This document shows positions 1-11,935 of a stretch of 64,000 nt of DNA, in pieces. This stretch comes from Epichloe hybrida. Lineage: Eukaryota; Ascomycota; Sordariomycetes; Hypocreales; Clavicipitaceae. Made by a program: the position numbers and the translations under genes. A model generated the notes under the pieces. It did not search any database and was not told the origin of the DNA. It worked only from the letters and a program-made list of their open reading frames with translations. Positions within the stretch are counted from its first letter, which is position 1. Every line of letters begins with the position of its first letter. The stretch is taken from positions 6,572,001-6,636,000 of the forward strand of contig JAFEKR010000001.1 of the NCBI GenBank assembly GCA_019022495.1. The letters are read 5' to 3'.

Positions 1-177
1 ATGGAGATATCCGCTACTGCTACTGAGGATGGTGACAAGAAGAAGAGGAAGAAGCACGACGGCGAGACCCCCGACGAGAAGGCTGAGCGCAAGCGAAGAA
101 AGGCTGAGAAGAAGGCCGCCAAAGCCACCAAGAAGGCTGCCAAGGGCGAGGCTGCGTCCGAAGATGACAGCGACTAG
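1..177 (+). CDS. C-terminal tail of a lysine-rich nucleolar protein (partial, 5' end outside window)
   Basis: Frame 1 is open from the first base and ends at TAG 175-177, giving 58 residues. The tail alternates Lys/Arg/Ala clusters (KKKRKKHDGE, then AERKRRKAEKKAAK) and ends in an acidic SEDDSD. Such tails are typical of box C/D and H/ACA snoRNP proteins (Nop56, Nop58, Cbf5/dyskerin), where they help nucleolar localisation. The catalytic or core domain lies upstream of the window, so the exact protein cannot be named. The ATG at position 1 is probably an internal Met or the start of the last exon rather than the true start. What is seen is only composition and the stop; the snoRNP assignment is inference. 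Confidence 0.55.
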   Translation: MEISATATEDGDKKKRKKHDGETPDEKAERKRRKAEKKAAKATKKAAKGEAASEDDSD

Positions 178-1248
178 ATTGCGTCGTTGCTATTGGCTTG
201 GTGTGTTTATGAACGGGGGAACGGGAGTTACATGAAGAAGTTCAATTTTTTTTTTTCAGCTCGTGGATATGCGGACGGGTTTACTGTACCATTTTCTGTG
301 ACTATTGGCACCTCGGCGTTTTTTGGCATAAAATTTTCCAGAGAAGTAGCTGATACTCTGAATACCACGACGATAAAAAGCTACGTCTCGCTTGTGGAGT
401 GAGTGACATGGGAAGTTGATTGTGGACCGTCGAGAGACCATGTCACGGTGACAGATGCAGCCCATGATTCCTGGCTTCAACAGAGCCTGCAGGTGCAGTG
501 CCAAGACTTGGCGCTTCCGTTTTCTCTGATCCGTCATGACATGACACTTGAGAAGTAGGACCGAGCGAGAAGTCCATGCTCGGCCGTTGGGGGCGGCATC
601 ACCTTCCCGCGGCCCAGCCTGCGCATACTACATATGTCTTCTCTCCTCGGACGGCGGGCTTCCCACCTGATGAGCAAGTAACGCGTCGCGACCGTGGCAA
701 CGAGGTCGAATGCTCCGCTGCGGAACAGCAGTAGGCCGTCCGCTTCATCAGGATGTCACGCTGCATATGCAAATGGATGGGCCGGAGAACTTAATCGTGA
801 GCCCGTCATCACCGGTACAACCTGTGATGCAGGAATCGTCATTACTCGGCCATGAACCATCATCGCACAAAATACCAAGGAAATGCTACATAGCCATTTC
901 ATGCCCGCTCATATACAAAAAGTGATAGATCAATATACACCAAGGAAGCCCAAGATTTCATGACGCCCCAAAGGAAAACAAAGGTTGACAAGACTGCCCC
1001 CCCCCCCCCCCGAGGACATTTGCGTCGTGCTGTAGAAAATTTCGTGCATCATCCGAGTTCTGTATTGCATGGGTATCTGAGCGTCTGTTTTGGCAGCGAT
1101 GGATGAGACTGGAGCCCGCTGACCAGGAAAGAAGTATATAAACAGGTAAATGTCCGACGTCACCCACTCCAGGTTGTTGTTCCGGCTGAATTTTTCCCTT
1201 TGCTCGTCCTCTTTTTCAAAATGTAACTGTATTCACCCAAGCGCCATT
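178..1248. other. Intergenic: facing 3' ends, no supported gene
   Basis: This stretch separates the + strand tail gene from the - strand SAC3 gene, so it holds two 3' ends. Only short open frames without recognisable protein character are present. A run of 15 C lies at 997-1011. Confidence 0.6.
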
Positions 1249-4200
1249 TCAAATGCTGTCATCAAACCAGTGTGCTGCTTCAAGGCCCCGCGACTCGCTC
1301 CGTAAGCGCTCACTCTGACATCTGAACCACTCTCTCCCTTCTTCCAACTCCTGCCGGATTGCTTTCAGCTCGATTGTGAGCTTCTCTGCTTCACTCATAA
1401 CCCGCTTATGTTTGCTGCGTTCCGTCGTCTTCAAATTACCAGCGACTTTTCCTTCTTCGACTTCTTCTTCTTCCGACGGCCGCTTTCTCTTGTTGTTGGA
1501 CAGTCCGTCCTCGACTGTTGAAGTGCCCATCTTTCTGATTGGAGAGCCAAGGATGCGATTTCCACCGCTGACTGAAGCTCTTCGCACCGAGCTGCTGTCT
1601 AGAGTAGAGCCAAAGCCAAGACTGGAGTAGTCGTTTGGCCGGGCCCTCATGTCGTAAGCCAAAGACTCGGGCACTGCAGTCCCATCTGGCAGCTGCTCAA
1701 TACCCATAGCCTTGAGTCTCCAGGTCGCCGATGCATTACTAGTAGGCCGTGTGCTTGCAGGTGTTTCGCTCTCTCTCGAGCATGTTGATGGCAGGGAACG
1801 GCGAAATCGACCAGGCTTGCCCAGGTACATCTCTCTCAGCGCCTTCGTTTTAGCGCCGAATTTTCGACTTGAGCTGGACAATGATTCCCCGGACTGGTGA
1901 CTCGAAGCAACCGAGTTGCTCCTTGACCTAAACTCTTGTTGCACAATCGATTCCACAACATCTCGCTCGTTGGTGGCCCCGGACAGGACTCCACTGGACA
2001 GTAACGCCTCCCTCGCTTGCCTCCTGCTCATCTTCTTACGCTTCAGCATGTCCATAAACTCTTCTGGTAGATTCACATTGGCGAGCTCTGCCCGCTCTTT
2101 GGCGGCCTTCTTGGCGGCCTCTTTCTGTGCTTTACGACCAGCCTCGTGTTGGGACATGTAGAATGCGCGAAGCTGGTCTCGACCGCTTCGTCGAAGAGTT
2201 CTGAGGCGCTTCTCTCTGGCGTTTTTCTTCCACCGGTAAAAGTATTTTAGAGATAGGTTGTATGTTCTGAACCTGCTGACCTCTTCATTGATACGTGCCT
2301 CCTCTTCCTTCCTCCGTCTCTCCGCAGTCTCTTTTCGGAAATTCTCAAAAGTCTTGCCGGCTATGTCGTCGATCATGAAAACCTGAAACTGCTCCAAAAT
2401 TCCATTATCGCCCTTCACGAACCACCTTGTAAAGTCGCCCATTAAGTCTCTTGGCGGGACGGGTGATGGTTTTGGTTCTGCAGACGTAGTTTCAGTTGAA
2501 GTACCAGTATTAATGAGCGACACAGGATGAGCAGTAGCTTGAGCTGAGAGACCTGAGCAAGGGTTTGGTGATTGATGCAACGAGGTTGCCGCTGTATCGG
2601 TCAAAGCTGGCTGGATTGTGGGGAAAGTTGGCTTCACCGTGGTCAAGGGTGAGATCGCTGGTGAAGATGTTTCATCCGTGAAGATACTTCTGCCTTGTTG
2701 TGCTCCCAGAGAGACAGGCGCCTTCAAAGAGCTGGATGTTGCAGCTGTTGCGGCGTCGTTCGATCCGGCCAGGTTTAAGCCGTCAACCGCTGCAGATCCA
2801 AATTGAGACGCTGATGGCAGGGGCGTCTGTCCCAGGCTTGACGTCGGTTTGTTCTGTGCGGGAAGAAATGTTGAAAAGGGCTTCGCATTCCGCGAGGCAT
2901 TGTTTGCTAAATCAGTTGGGAGTTTTGTTTGAGGGATGGGCGGCGGTGGCATGGAGAGTGACGGAGGTGTTGCTTTCTGGCCGCTGAAATGGCCATTGGC
3001 GGAGGATGTGTCCGTCAACTGGCTGTCCACCGTGTGACTGAGTGTTGACGAAAAGGTCGATGTTGCGTTGGAGGAGATAGGTTTCTGATCTCCAAAAAAT
3101 GTCTTTTTTGCTGACGTTTCTGGGGCCACAGTGAATGGATTCACTGTGGTCTGAGAAGCAGACTCAAAGGTTCCAGCTCCCATCTTTCCGTCACTATCCT
3201 TCTTCGGCGCAAAAGAAGAGGTTGAGGGTCCAGTGGATGCAAAGGGATTCGAGGAAAGGCTGTTTGAACTTGTCGAAGCAGAAGCAAACGCGCCGTTGGC
3301 CGTGATTGCTTGTTGGGCACTGTCAGCGGCAAAAAGTGTCGAGTTCGAGGCTATCATGAGTCAGTCCTCTGCCTTTCACGAAAATCCTGTTTCCTTTTGT
3401 TTCCTTTAAATCGGGTTCACTGAGGCTCTTACCTTGCTGAAAGTTGGGAGCATCGGATTTTGTTAAGGCTGAACCTCCGAGTGACGACTGCGGAGGCGAC
3501 GAATTTGGAAAAGTGCTACTTCGTGCAGAAGCAAATCCACCAAGCGCCGGTTTGAGTTGCAACTTGAAGCCACTATCTTGAACAGATAGGCTCCCTTCAG
3601 AACCTAGCCCATTTGTCTGCGGAGCTGCTGCATTTGGATCTTCAAATACAGTCCGATGTATGACATCTGGGAGTGGCCTGGACGACCTTTTTCGTTCCAC
3701 CATTTTATGGGAGTACTGATGCTGAAGTCGGCGATGAGGCAACGCCCGTCTGCCATCGAGAATCAATATTCTACTGCCTAAATCAGAAGGATCCTCAGGA
3801 TTAGACTCGAATTTTAAACTATGCAGTTCGGCAAAGTCTATTGCTTGTTGAACAGTATCAAACTGGAGAAATTCATTGAGTGCTATAGCTGTAACATCCT
3901 TGGCGGTATCCTTGGGTCTAGAAAGCGCTCGTTTCACAGTTTGTAGTATTGACCTTCGAAGCTGGGGGAAATGGCACTCTGCGAAGCAAGCCATGGTGTA
4001 GGAGACCTGAGGGTCTTGAACGATTCGGAAATAGGCTTGGAAGGCAGCCGAAGCTGCTAGTGAAGGTCCATCCTTGAGTGGCCCGTGGAAGTCATGTGTG
4101 TCCTGAAGCGCCTCAACCAAGGATACAGCCGTTCTGACATCATCAGAATCCCGCCAGTGATGAGGCTTCCATTGCCGTTGAAGCGTCTCTAGAATACTAG

Positions 4201-5383
4201 GATCTCGTGCATGAAACAGAAGGTAATACGCTCTGAATTCGGATTCATTCTCGCATTTGATTCCTTGTTCGCCGCAATCGTCATATACGTCTCGCAAGGA
4301 CAACAAGGCCTTTCCCAGTTGCTCAAGTTCCTGTTGCTGAACAAAGTCCTCTGGTGCTTTCCCTTCTTGTGATAGAAGATGCAAAGATGTGACGTGAAAT
4401 CTAGCGATATTTTCCAGAACATAGGCCTGTGTCTTTGTCTCTTCAGGTGTGAGTGACGAAAAGAATGAAAAGTCTCTGCGAATTGCACGCGTTCGATCCC
4501 AAAGAAAACCGTGGACCACAGGCAAATTGCCGTCGTTTCGCAAAAGGTCGTCCAAGAGGTAGTCCAGAGTTCTTCGAAGAGATGGAACAGACCGAACATC
4601 CATTGGTAGCGGAGCTTCTTGCCCGGCAGCTGAGCGCGCCAGCTTCTTCACCATTTTACTTGTGTCGGCATAAGTCGTCCTCGTGTCCTTCTCAGCAGGA
4701 ACGACATCCAACTCCGTTATTCTGGTAATCTTTTCAAACTCCGGGCACATATCTTCACATATCCCCTTGAATTCGATGGCATCACTGAGGGCTTTTCGCT
4801 TCTCTGGGTCGTCGATCAGGCCGGCTTTTGTCAAAGACATTCTGACATTCTTCCGATATGTCTCGTACTGCTCTCGAAACTTAGCCATAATCTGTTTGTT
4901 GTTTGGGTTGCCAGGCTGCGATGGCCAAGACGGTGGGCTGATGCCATCTTTTCTTAGCCTTTCGTAGATCTTTCTCGCCAATGGGTCTGCTGAATTGTAT
5001 GGCACGACTGTCACCTCGTTCGCTGCGCCTGAGGACTCGCTCGATGGCGACGTGACTCTGGTTTCGTCGTCGCCCGTTTGAACGTGAAGAAACCCGATTT
5101 TCTGGCCAGTGTCTTGGCGCTGAGGCTTTCCGTGACCATCATTGCCTTGAGATGTGTTGGCAAAGCCATCCGATCGACCTCGTTTCCCCTTCTGCTTTCC
5201 ACCTCCGTCGCTCGAATTTGCGTCCTTGGTCTGAAAGGGATTGTTGAGTTTTCGTTTGAGCTTCTCCTGACCGCCCGTACAGTCACCGCCAAATGGATTG
5301 GCCTCGCCCTTGGAGGGAACAGCTGCGAACGGATTGTGCACTGGCGCAGTACCGCGCGTGCCTTGGGCGAAGGACGCAAACAT
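1249..5383 (-). CDS. sac3: SAC3/GANP family mRNA export factor (TREX-2 scaffold)
   Basis: Two exons on the - strand, 5383-3433 and 3350-1249, with an 82-nt intron (GTAAGA...ATAG) give about 1,350 residues. The phase-1 split codon joins in frame. Residues 1-60 carry FG/NPF-like repeats (FASFAQG, NPFA, NPFGG), as expected for a nuclear-pore associated protein. The SAC3 domain starts near residue 135 and shows its signature GICEDMCPEFEK at 207-218. Exon 2 opens with a Ser/Thr/Pro-rich stretch, then a long charged helix with YFYRWKKNAREKR, which resembles the Cdc31/Sus1-binding (CID) segment. In yeast Sac3 is the scaffold of TREX-2, tethering transcribed genes and mRNP export to the pore basket. 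Start ATG at 5381-5383 is the first in the frame. Family assignment is strong; the CID assignment is from resemblance. Confidence 0.93.
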
Positions 5384-5952
5384 TTAGTTTGGTGGCGCGA
5401 CAAACGTCACATCTAGCTAAGTTGTTGGTTCGCGCATCAGGAGTGACTTTCGGATTCCCGATGACAGATGCGTGTGGGCTGCCGGTCAGGTAAGACTTGG
5501 TTATGTGATGATGTATTCGCAAAACTTGCTCTGGTAGCTGGAGCTATTCGTCTGTCGGTCTAGCTTCGCTCACGTGACGCAAGTCTACAACAGCATTCGC
5601 TACCAAATACTATATTCGGGATATTATGTAAGAATCGCGAGGCGATAATGATTATCCAGATTCTTTTTTATGTCGGTCAACTTCAAAATTTGATTTTCCC
5701 GGTTCAGTACGGATTACATTGCAAACGTTGACTCTGGATTTTGCAATTCAACACGTCTTCAACTGCAATGCGTGGATCCACAGGAGCAAGGGGCTTGCCA
5801 TCACGATCCAGCCACCTTGTTTTCAGCAACGGCACGTGAAGGAAAGAGCTTCTTGCTCTGCTGAATACTCCCCACACTTCGAAAGTCTCACGCGACAATA
5901 TTGGTCAAGAATTCCATTAATCATGATATCCTAATATAAATGCACCTCACAT
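5384..5952. other. Intergenic: SAC3 promoter and LTV1 3' end
   Basis: About 570 bp between the SAC3 start and the LTV1 stop. It must hold the SAC3 promoter and the LTV1 3' UTR. I see no further coding signal and no clear element. Confidence 0.5.
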
Positions 5953-7246
5953 CTACGTCCTGACGTTCCGACCACGGATGCGTGCCGGCCCAAGCTCTCG
6001 TCGGATTTCTTCCAACTGCTCCAGACCAGTTTGGGCCTTTGATCGCTTCGACGTTCGCTTACCAGGCTTTGTGTAGCTTCCAAGGAAATCATCCAAGATA
6101 TTATCAAAGTCTTTTCTCAGTGGCCCATCTACAGTTGACACTGTCGATACTTGGGACACCGAGGCCATATCATCTTCATCATCCTCATTATACCGCTCCT
6201 CGATGACATCAAATCTGGCATCCAGAAGGTTCATTTGTTCTGTTCGAACCAGGGAAGATGAGGACATTGAAAAGCTGGACGCGTTGGTCATGGCACCCTT
6301 TCTCTTCTTCCTCCGCCCACCATTAGTCGTCGTAGTCCAGGTAGACTGGAGTTCTGAATGTGCGGGTGCCACCTCGTGTTTCCCTGATTTTTGATCTTTT
6401 TTGAATTGTTTGAAGTTGTCCATCCAATCTTGCGACGGCCCTACTTCAGGATTCTCTCGAACCCTCACCAGGTCTGGCACTTCTTCTTTGTCCTCCTTTG
6501 TGGGTTTGGCGGTTTCATCGGATTCCCAGCCTTCCTCGGCATCGAAAAATTGGCCCTCTTCGAACTCATAATCGTCAATCTCCTCCCCATCCTTGGTGAG
6601 GTTTTTGAAGATGTCATCATCATCGTCGTCCACGTATGCCTCATCCTCCAGAGCTTCGAGAACTTCTCTTAATCTGGGGTCCATATCTGGTTGAAATCCA
6701 GCAATAGCATCGGGAACCTCCTGTTGCACCTGATATGTTGCCCTCGTCAAGTTCTTGGATGGGAGTATTTTGTCGTCAAGTAGATCCCCCAATTTCTGTT
6801 CCAGGTCCATCTTCTTCAATGCATCCTCTAGGGACTCCTTCTGTTTCCCCTTGTTCTTATCAGTAGCTTCGATAAAGACAACCTCCCCAGACCCAGAATT
6901 GAGGTCGCGCATATGCTGCATATAGTCATATTCGGTGTCGTCAAAGTAAACGCCGTGGCTAGCGGCCTCACCCTCGTTAGCTCGAATTTCAGCGGCTTCT
7001 GAGCCAAATTCCGATGCCAAATCATCAAGATGTTTCACTTTAGACGATCCAGGCTTTGGCTGAGTCGGGTTCAAGACCATGGACGGGGCGCTCTCATCGT
7101 GAATAAGAGGGTCATTTTGCGGTCGGTGGACCAGCGTAAAGTGCTGGGCCGTCTTTTTGTCACTGCAAGTCACAATCAGCAAGTATAGAGCAAATAAATC
7201 ACACCGGCATTTAAAGCTCAACATACATCCACTTCCCTCGAGGCAT
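5953..7246 (-). CDS. ltv1: Ltv1, 40S ribosomal subunit assembly/export factor
   Basis: Two exons on the - strand: a 20-nt first exon 7246-7227 and 7162-5953, with a 64-nt intron (GTATGT...TTGCAG). The tiny first exon encodes MPRGKW plus two bases; the junction gives MPRGKWIDKKTAQHF, continuous with the conserved FTLVHRPQNDPLIHDE. The product is about 409 residues. The middle is very acidic (DDDDDDIF, DYEFEEGQFFD), and the C-terminus is basic. Ltv1 acts in pre-40S maturation and export; CK1 phosphorylation and release of Ltv1 is needed for beak formation in yeast. The single large frame runs back to 7467, but the conserved N-terminus is only recovered by splicing, so I chose the spliced start. 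It is divergently paired with LSG1. Confidence 0.9.
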
Positions 7247-7669
7247 TTCGGCGCTGTTTGTGCGGTGTCGGATCCTAGTTGGCCGTCAAGGTGGAAAGCC
7301 TTTACGGTCGATGAAATGGGGCAGCAGTTACTAAAAACAAAAAAGTTGGACCCTCGTTTCAGCACAGTGTGCGACACGATAAGACTGTACGAGGCGGGAG
7401 GTATCACACCACACTGTACAGTGTCAGTCTGAATCGCATCTATTTCGAAGAAAATTTGCCCCTCCATTGTGACGCATTAATCAGCCCCCCCCCCCCCATT
7501 GCGGGCTGTGAGGAAACAGATCAGCACCGACTGAACCCAAACCTTTCATCCAAACGCCTCCCGAGGACCACATCGAGTTTTCCATTTCTTTTGAAATTGT
7601 CGAGGACGATTGCGAACACACACTTTTATTCTTTCAGTGCAGCGGTTCCTAAGAGCCATAGCCATCAAA
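7247..7669. promoter_or_regulatory. Shared divergent promoter of LTV1 and LSG1
   Basis: The two start codons are 423 bp apart and point away from each other. The region contains a C run at 7485-7497, a GAAAATTT core at about 7449 that partly resembles the ribosome-biogenesis RRPE element, and CT-rich sequence before the LSG1 start. No other gene fits. Co-regulation is inferred from the geometry. Confidence 0.7.
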
Positions 7670-9678
7670 ATGGTTCTCGCAAAATCTAAGAAAAGCATGG
7701 GCCTTGGCAACACCCTGATGAATGATCGTTTTGGCAAAGGCAAAGGTACAGACAGAAAGAAAGGTGCCGCCATCACAAGAACAAACCACGCTACTGGAGA
7801 GCAGTATCTCGTCAACGAAAAGGAAGATGCTGCCTGGGTCAAGATGCGCTCTGTCACCGAGCAAGGCGCCTTGGATGAGTTTTTGGCCACAGCAGAGCTG
7901 GCGGGCACTGACTTCACGGCTGAGAAGATGAACAACGTCAAGATCATTCACACAGATCAGAAAAACCCATATCTTCTATCCGCAAACGAAGAGCGTGCTG
8001 TGCTTGGTAAACATCGCCAGCACAGGAACCGCCTCACGGTTCCCAGGAGGCCAAAGTGGGATTCCACAACCACCCCGCAGGAGCTGGATGTCAAAGAGAG
8101 AGAGGCGTTTCTGAACTGGAGACGAGGACTGGCTGAGCTAGAAGAGAACAACGACCTGTTGATGACACCATTCGAAAGAAACCTCGAAGTGTGGCGTCAA
8201 TTATGGAGAGTTATTGAACGATCTGATCTCATTGTCCAAATTGTTGATGCCCGAAATCCTTTACTCTTCCGATCAGAAGATCTGGAGTCATATGTTAAAG
8301 ATATTGATCCTAAGAAGGAAAATTTGCTCCTCATCAACAAGGCAGATATGATGACTCCTACCCAGCGGAAGGCCTGGGCTAAGCACTTGAAAAAGGCCGG
8401 CATTGCCTACAAATTCTTCTCAGCACAGCTAGCGAAGGAGATGATTGAAGCCAGGGATCAAGAGAGTGAGTCTGGGGAGGACGACCTCTCTCAGTCTGGC
8501 CGTACTGGAAAGCAACCCGCCCGCGATCAAGCTTCATCAGAAGAGGAGGAGGAGGAGGAGAGCGAAGAAGAAGGCGGTGGTGCTCTGGGAGCTGGTGGTG
8601 AGGATAAAGATACTCAAATTCTTACGGTCGAGGAACTGGAGGATATTTTTCTACAACATGCGCCGAAAGATGCCGGTAAGTTTTCTTGGTCTTGCTTTCT
8701 ATTGAGAGGATCACTGACACGTATGCTGTTGCAGGTGCGGACCATAAGTTACAAGTAGGCTTGGTCGGGTACCCCAACGTCGGAAAATCGTCTACCATCA
8801 ACGCCTTGATTGGAGCCAAGAAGGTATCGGTTTCTTCGACCCCAGGCAAGACGAAACATTTCCAAACCATCCACCTCAGCGACAATGTCATTCTCTGCGA
8901 TTGTCCCGGTCTTGTTTTCCCCAATTTCGCCTTCACTAAGGCGGATCTGGTTTGCAATGGTGTTTTGCCCATTGACCAGATGAGAGAATTCAACGGACCA
9001 GTTGGACTAGTTGCGCAGCGAATTCCAAGAGCATTTGTTGAAGCCATTTACGGTATTCGCATCAAGACACGACCAATTGAGGAGGGAGGCACTGGTGTGC
9101 CAACAGCTGAGGAGATGCTTCGTGCGTACGCCACTGCTCGAGGATTCTCTACCCAGGGCTTGGGCCAGCCTGATATCGCCAGAGCCTCACGATACATTTT
9201 GAAGGATTACGTCAACGGCAAGCTTCTTTTCGTTCACCCTCCTCCCGGTATTGATGATGCCAAAGCCTTTAATCGCGAACTCTATGGCGCATACAACCTT
9301 CCTGAGAAGCGGAGAGCTGCTCTCGTTGCTGCCGTGGAGTCCATGTCCGTGGCTGACGAGGAAAGCGTCACTATTGACACAGACATTGTGACCATTCCCA
9401 TGGGGCCAAAGACGCAGAGACTCGATGTCGGCTTCTTTGGTGGCCAAGGCACACAGGGCCATACCAGCATGCCATTCAACCACAAATATACCGAGCAGGG
9501 ACTTGCCGCAGGTAAGATGCTCAGCGGTCGAAAGGCTCGAACTGCAATTGCCCTGGAGAACGGGATAGATCCCAAGGACGTGCAAGTCGGGAGCAGTAAG
9601 AAGCATTTCAAGGGTGGTGCGAGAATGGGGAAAGGAAAGAAAGTCAGGACAAGGACCCCTAAGGATCTGGACGACTAA
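7670..9678 (+). CDS. lsg1: Large subunit GTPase 1 (Lsg1), cytoplasmic 60S maturation
   Basis: Two exons, 7670-8675 and 8735-9678, with a 59-nt intron (GTAAGT...TTGCAG) give 649 residues, close to the yeast length. This is a circularly permuted YlqF/YawG-type GTPase: G4 NKAD at 223-226 precedes G1 GYPNVGKS at 347-354, the G2 region SSTPGKTKHF, and G3 DCPGL. The N-terminus has the conserved KSKKSMGLGNTLMN start. An acidic insert (EEEEEEESEEE) sits just before the intron. Lsg1 works with Nmd3 on cytoplasmic pre-60S particles; its GTP hydrolysis releases Nmd3. The upstream in-frame Met at 7610 lies in the CT-rich leader; the ATG at 7670 has the conserved N-terminus right after it and an AAA before it, so I prefer it. 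The basic C-terminus (GKGKKVRTRTPKD) is typical. Confidence 0.95.
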
Positions 9679-10254
9679 ATAGCATCAATGGCATGAGGAA
9701 GAAGGGCATTTTCAAGGGACACATAGACCACTGAGCAACGTGATTTTTTGAGTAAACAGTTCAAACTTCTCATAGCTGTGGCACTCTCACAACAGAACTT
9801 CACGACACTGCTTCGTTGAAGCTCGCGGTCAGCTCTTAAGCCCTCCACTCCACTGAGAAAGCTGGTTCGTTGGTCGGTCGGCAACACGAAATGCAGGATT
9901 GCGGCGCTAAACAACCAACGCTGACGGGGTCTTGATGAAGCGCTGATTTCCGAGTCGCTCGACATTTCTCACACCTCTCGATCCATGAGTACATGAGCGC
10001 CCAGCAATGGATTTTGGAGTGCGTAGTAACAACTGTCTTTGCTTTCCCTGAATAGCTCCCAGGTCATGACCAAACAGACGGCGGTGTGTAGTCTTGGATC
10101 CAGTCGGTTTCAAAAGTTCAAAAGGGACAAACAGGGGTACGTAATCACCCTCCAGAGTCCAGTTCTCGTGACCAGCTCTCATCTTCTCATTACATTGATA
10201 AGCCCAACAGGCCCCGATTCCGTCCCTTCTACCAACGTCTTCCTCGCCTTCGCC
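9679..10254. other. Intergenic: LSG1 3' end and kinase promoter
   Basis: About 575 bp between two + strand genes. An open frame continues from 10039 into the kinase gene, but the kinase-like sequence starts only after the paired ATGs at 10255 and 10258. I see nothing else. Confidence 0.5.
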
Positions 10255-11935
10255 ATGATGACGGCAGACGATAAAAAAGCAACATCATTCGTTCAGCCGG
10301 AGAACCCCCGTGGGTACAGTTGGGAAGACAAATACGAAGACATATCACTCGTCTTTCCCCATGAACCTCTGGAGTGCTATGTGCAGGGTGGCTTTCACCC
10401 AGTGACACTGGGTGATACCTTTCACGGAGGCAGGTACACGATTAAATACAAACTCGGCTATGGTGGTTACTCGACCGTCTGGCTAGCAAAGGACAATTCT
10501 GCCAGGTATATTTCTACCTGCATGTGGTCATTTCTCCTCATCTGTTACATGCTAACTTGGGGCAGTCGCTGGACTTCGTTGAAGATCAAACAGGCCCGAG
10601 TGTCGCCAAGCATCCTAGAAGATGACAAAGAGGTCAAGGCCCTTAGGCTACTTGAACAAAAGCACAACTCGCGACATGATGTGTCAGCCTCGCGATGCTT
10701 TGCCCAGCTTTTGGACTGTTTCCAGCACCGCGGACCAAACGGTCTTCACACCTGTATTGTAACCGAATTCTTAGGACCATCAGTCTCTCAGAAGGCCAAT
10801 GCCTACAACCGAAATGAGACTCCCGAGACATTTCGACCTGATACAATCCTGAGAGCTTCTAAACAACTCTTAGAAGCGATACACACAGTTCATGAAAGTG
10901 GAATTGTACATGGAGGTATAGCCCTTGATCTATTACATGTACCTTTTTTCCACATAAGTTGAAGACTAAAGATGATAGATGTATCCCCGGGCAATGTTAT
11001 CTTCACCTGTAGGACTCTACTTGAAGATGGGGACGAGTATTTGATCGAATCCCTTGGAGGAGAACATTTCATCGCCGAGTATACAGGAGCTTCTCCGCGG
11101 CCACCTAACCTCCCAGGATTCCTTATGGATATAGCCACGTATAAGAATTGGTTTGATTGCCCCGAAGAAGAGATTCGGCTAGTGGACTGGGGGGAATCCT
11201 TCCCGATAGATCAGACACCGACAGGTATTGCCCAACCTCCGGATCTGAATTCTCCTGAGACCTTCTTTGTTGGCCATTTCGACTATGCTCATGATCTGTG
11301 GAGGGCGGGCTGCGTTGTAAGATGCCTTGCGCCCTGGCTCTTTCTTTTCTGTTTACCCTACTTCTGTTCGACACTAACAGCGTCGCCATGCTGTATTCCA
11401 GATTCATCATCTGTTCTACCAAAAATCCCCCTTTGGCTTCGCGCTCAGCAACGAGGACGCAATCGAAAGTCAAGTTCGAGTACTGGGTCCACTTCCGCCA
11501 GAGTGGCATGCCAAATGGGTGCAGATGATCAATGACAATCCCGATTACAAACCACTCTGTACGTCGTGCCTATTGAGTTGAAGATTGACGTTCTTGGTAT
11601 CTGTTTTTTTTTGTTAACAAGTTATGATAGCGGGAGGCACATTGTGTCCACTCAGTGACAGCTTCGAGTCACGCAGGTTGACTATCATCTCGAATACTGA
11701 AGCAAACGATGGAGTAGAGAAAAGAGAGTGTACAGAACACGATTACGAGGCCCTGGTCTGTCTCTTGGACGTCATGAGGGGCCTGATGCAACACGATCCA
11801 AAGAAACGAAGTTCTCCTCTGGAAGCAGTGGCACAGATTGAGTGGGAGGATGAGTGGGGGGATTCTGCGGATTCGGTAGGTTCGGGGGAGGAGGAAAGTG
11901 ATACGGTTGACAGTTGTCTGGAAGACAGCCTTTGA
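10255..11935 (+). CDS. SRPK-like protein kinase (fungal expanded family)
   Basis: Five exons: 10255-10505, 10566-10915, 10979-11316, 11402-11558 and 11631-11935. All phases agree and give 466 residues. Kinase features in order: glycine loop LGYGGYSTVW (67-76), likely ATP lysine K90 (LKIK), catalytic loop HGDVSPGN (199-206), metal-binding DWG (270-272), APE-like SPE (292-294), DLWRAGCV (306-313), and LMQHDPKKRSS near the end. The GRYTIKYKLG...STVWLAKD opening and the small C-lobe resemble SR-protein kinases, which are expanded in filamentous fungi. The HRD arginine is Gly and DFG is DWG, so activity may be altered, but the Asp residues are kept. Intron 1 is 60 nt, a multiple of three with no stop, so its retention would leave the frame open. 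The 83-nt gap before the second start region carries no other gene. Substrate is unknown. Confidence 0.8.

Noticed and set aside
5953..7467. 504-residue unspliced version of LTV1
   Set aside because: The region upstream of 7162 in that frame is intron and promoter; splicing to the 20-nt exon recovers the conserved N-terminus.
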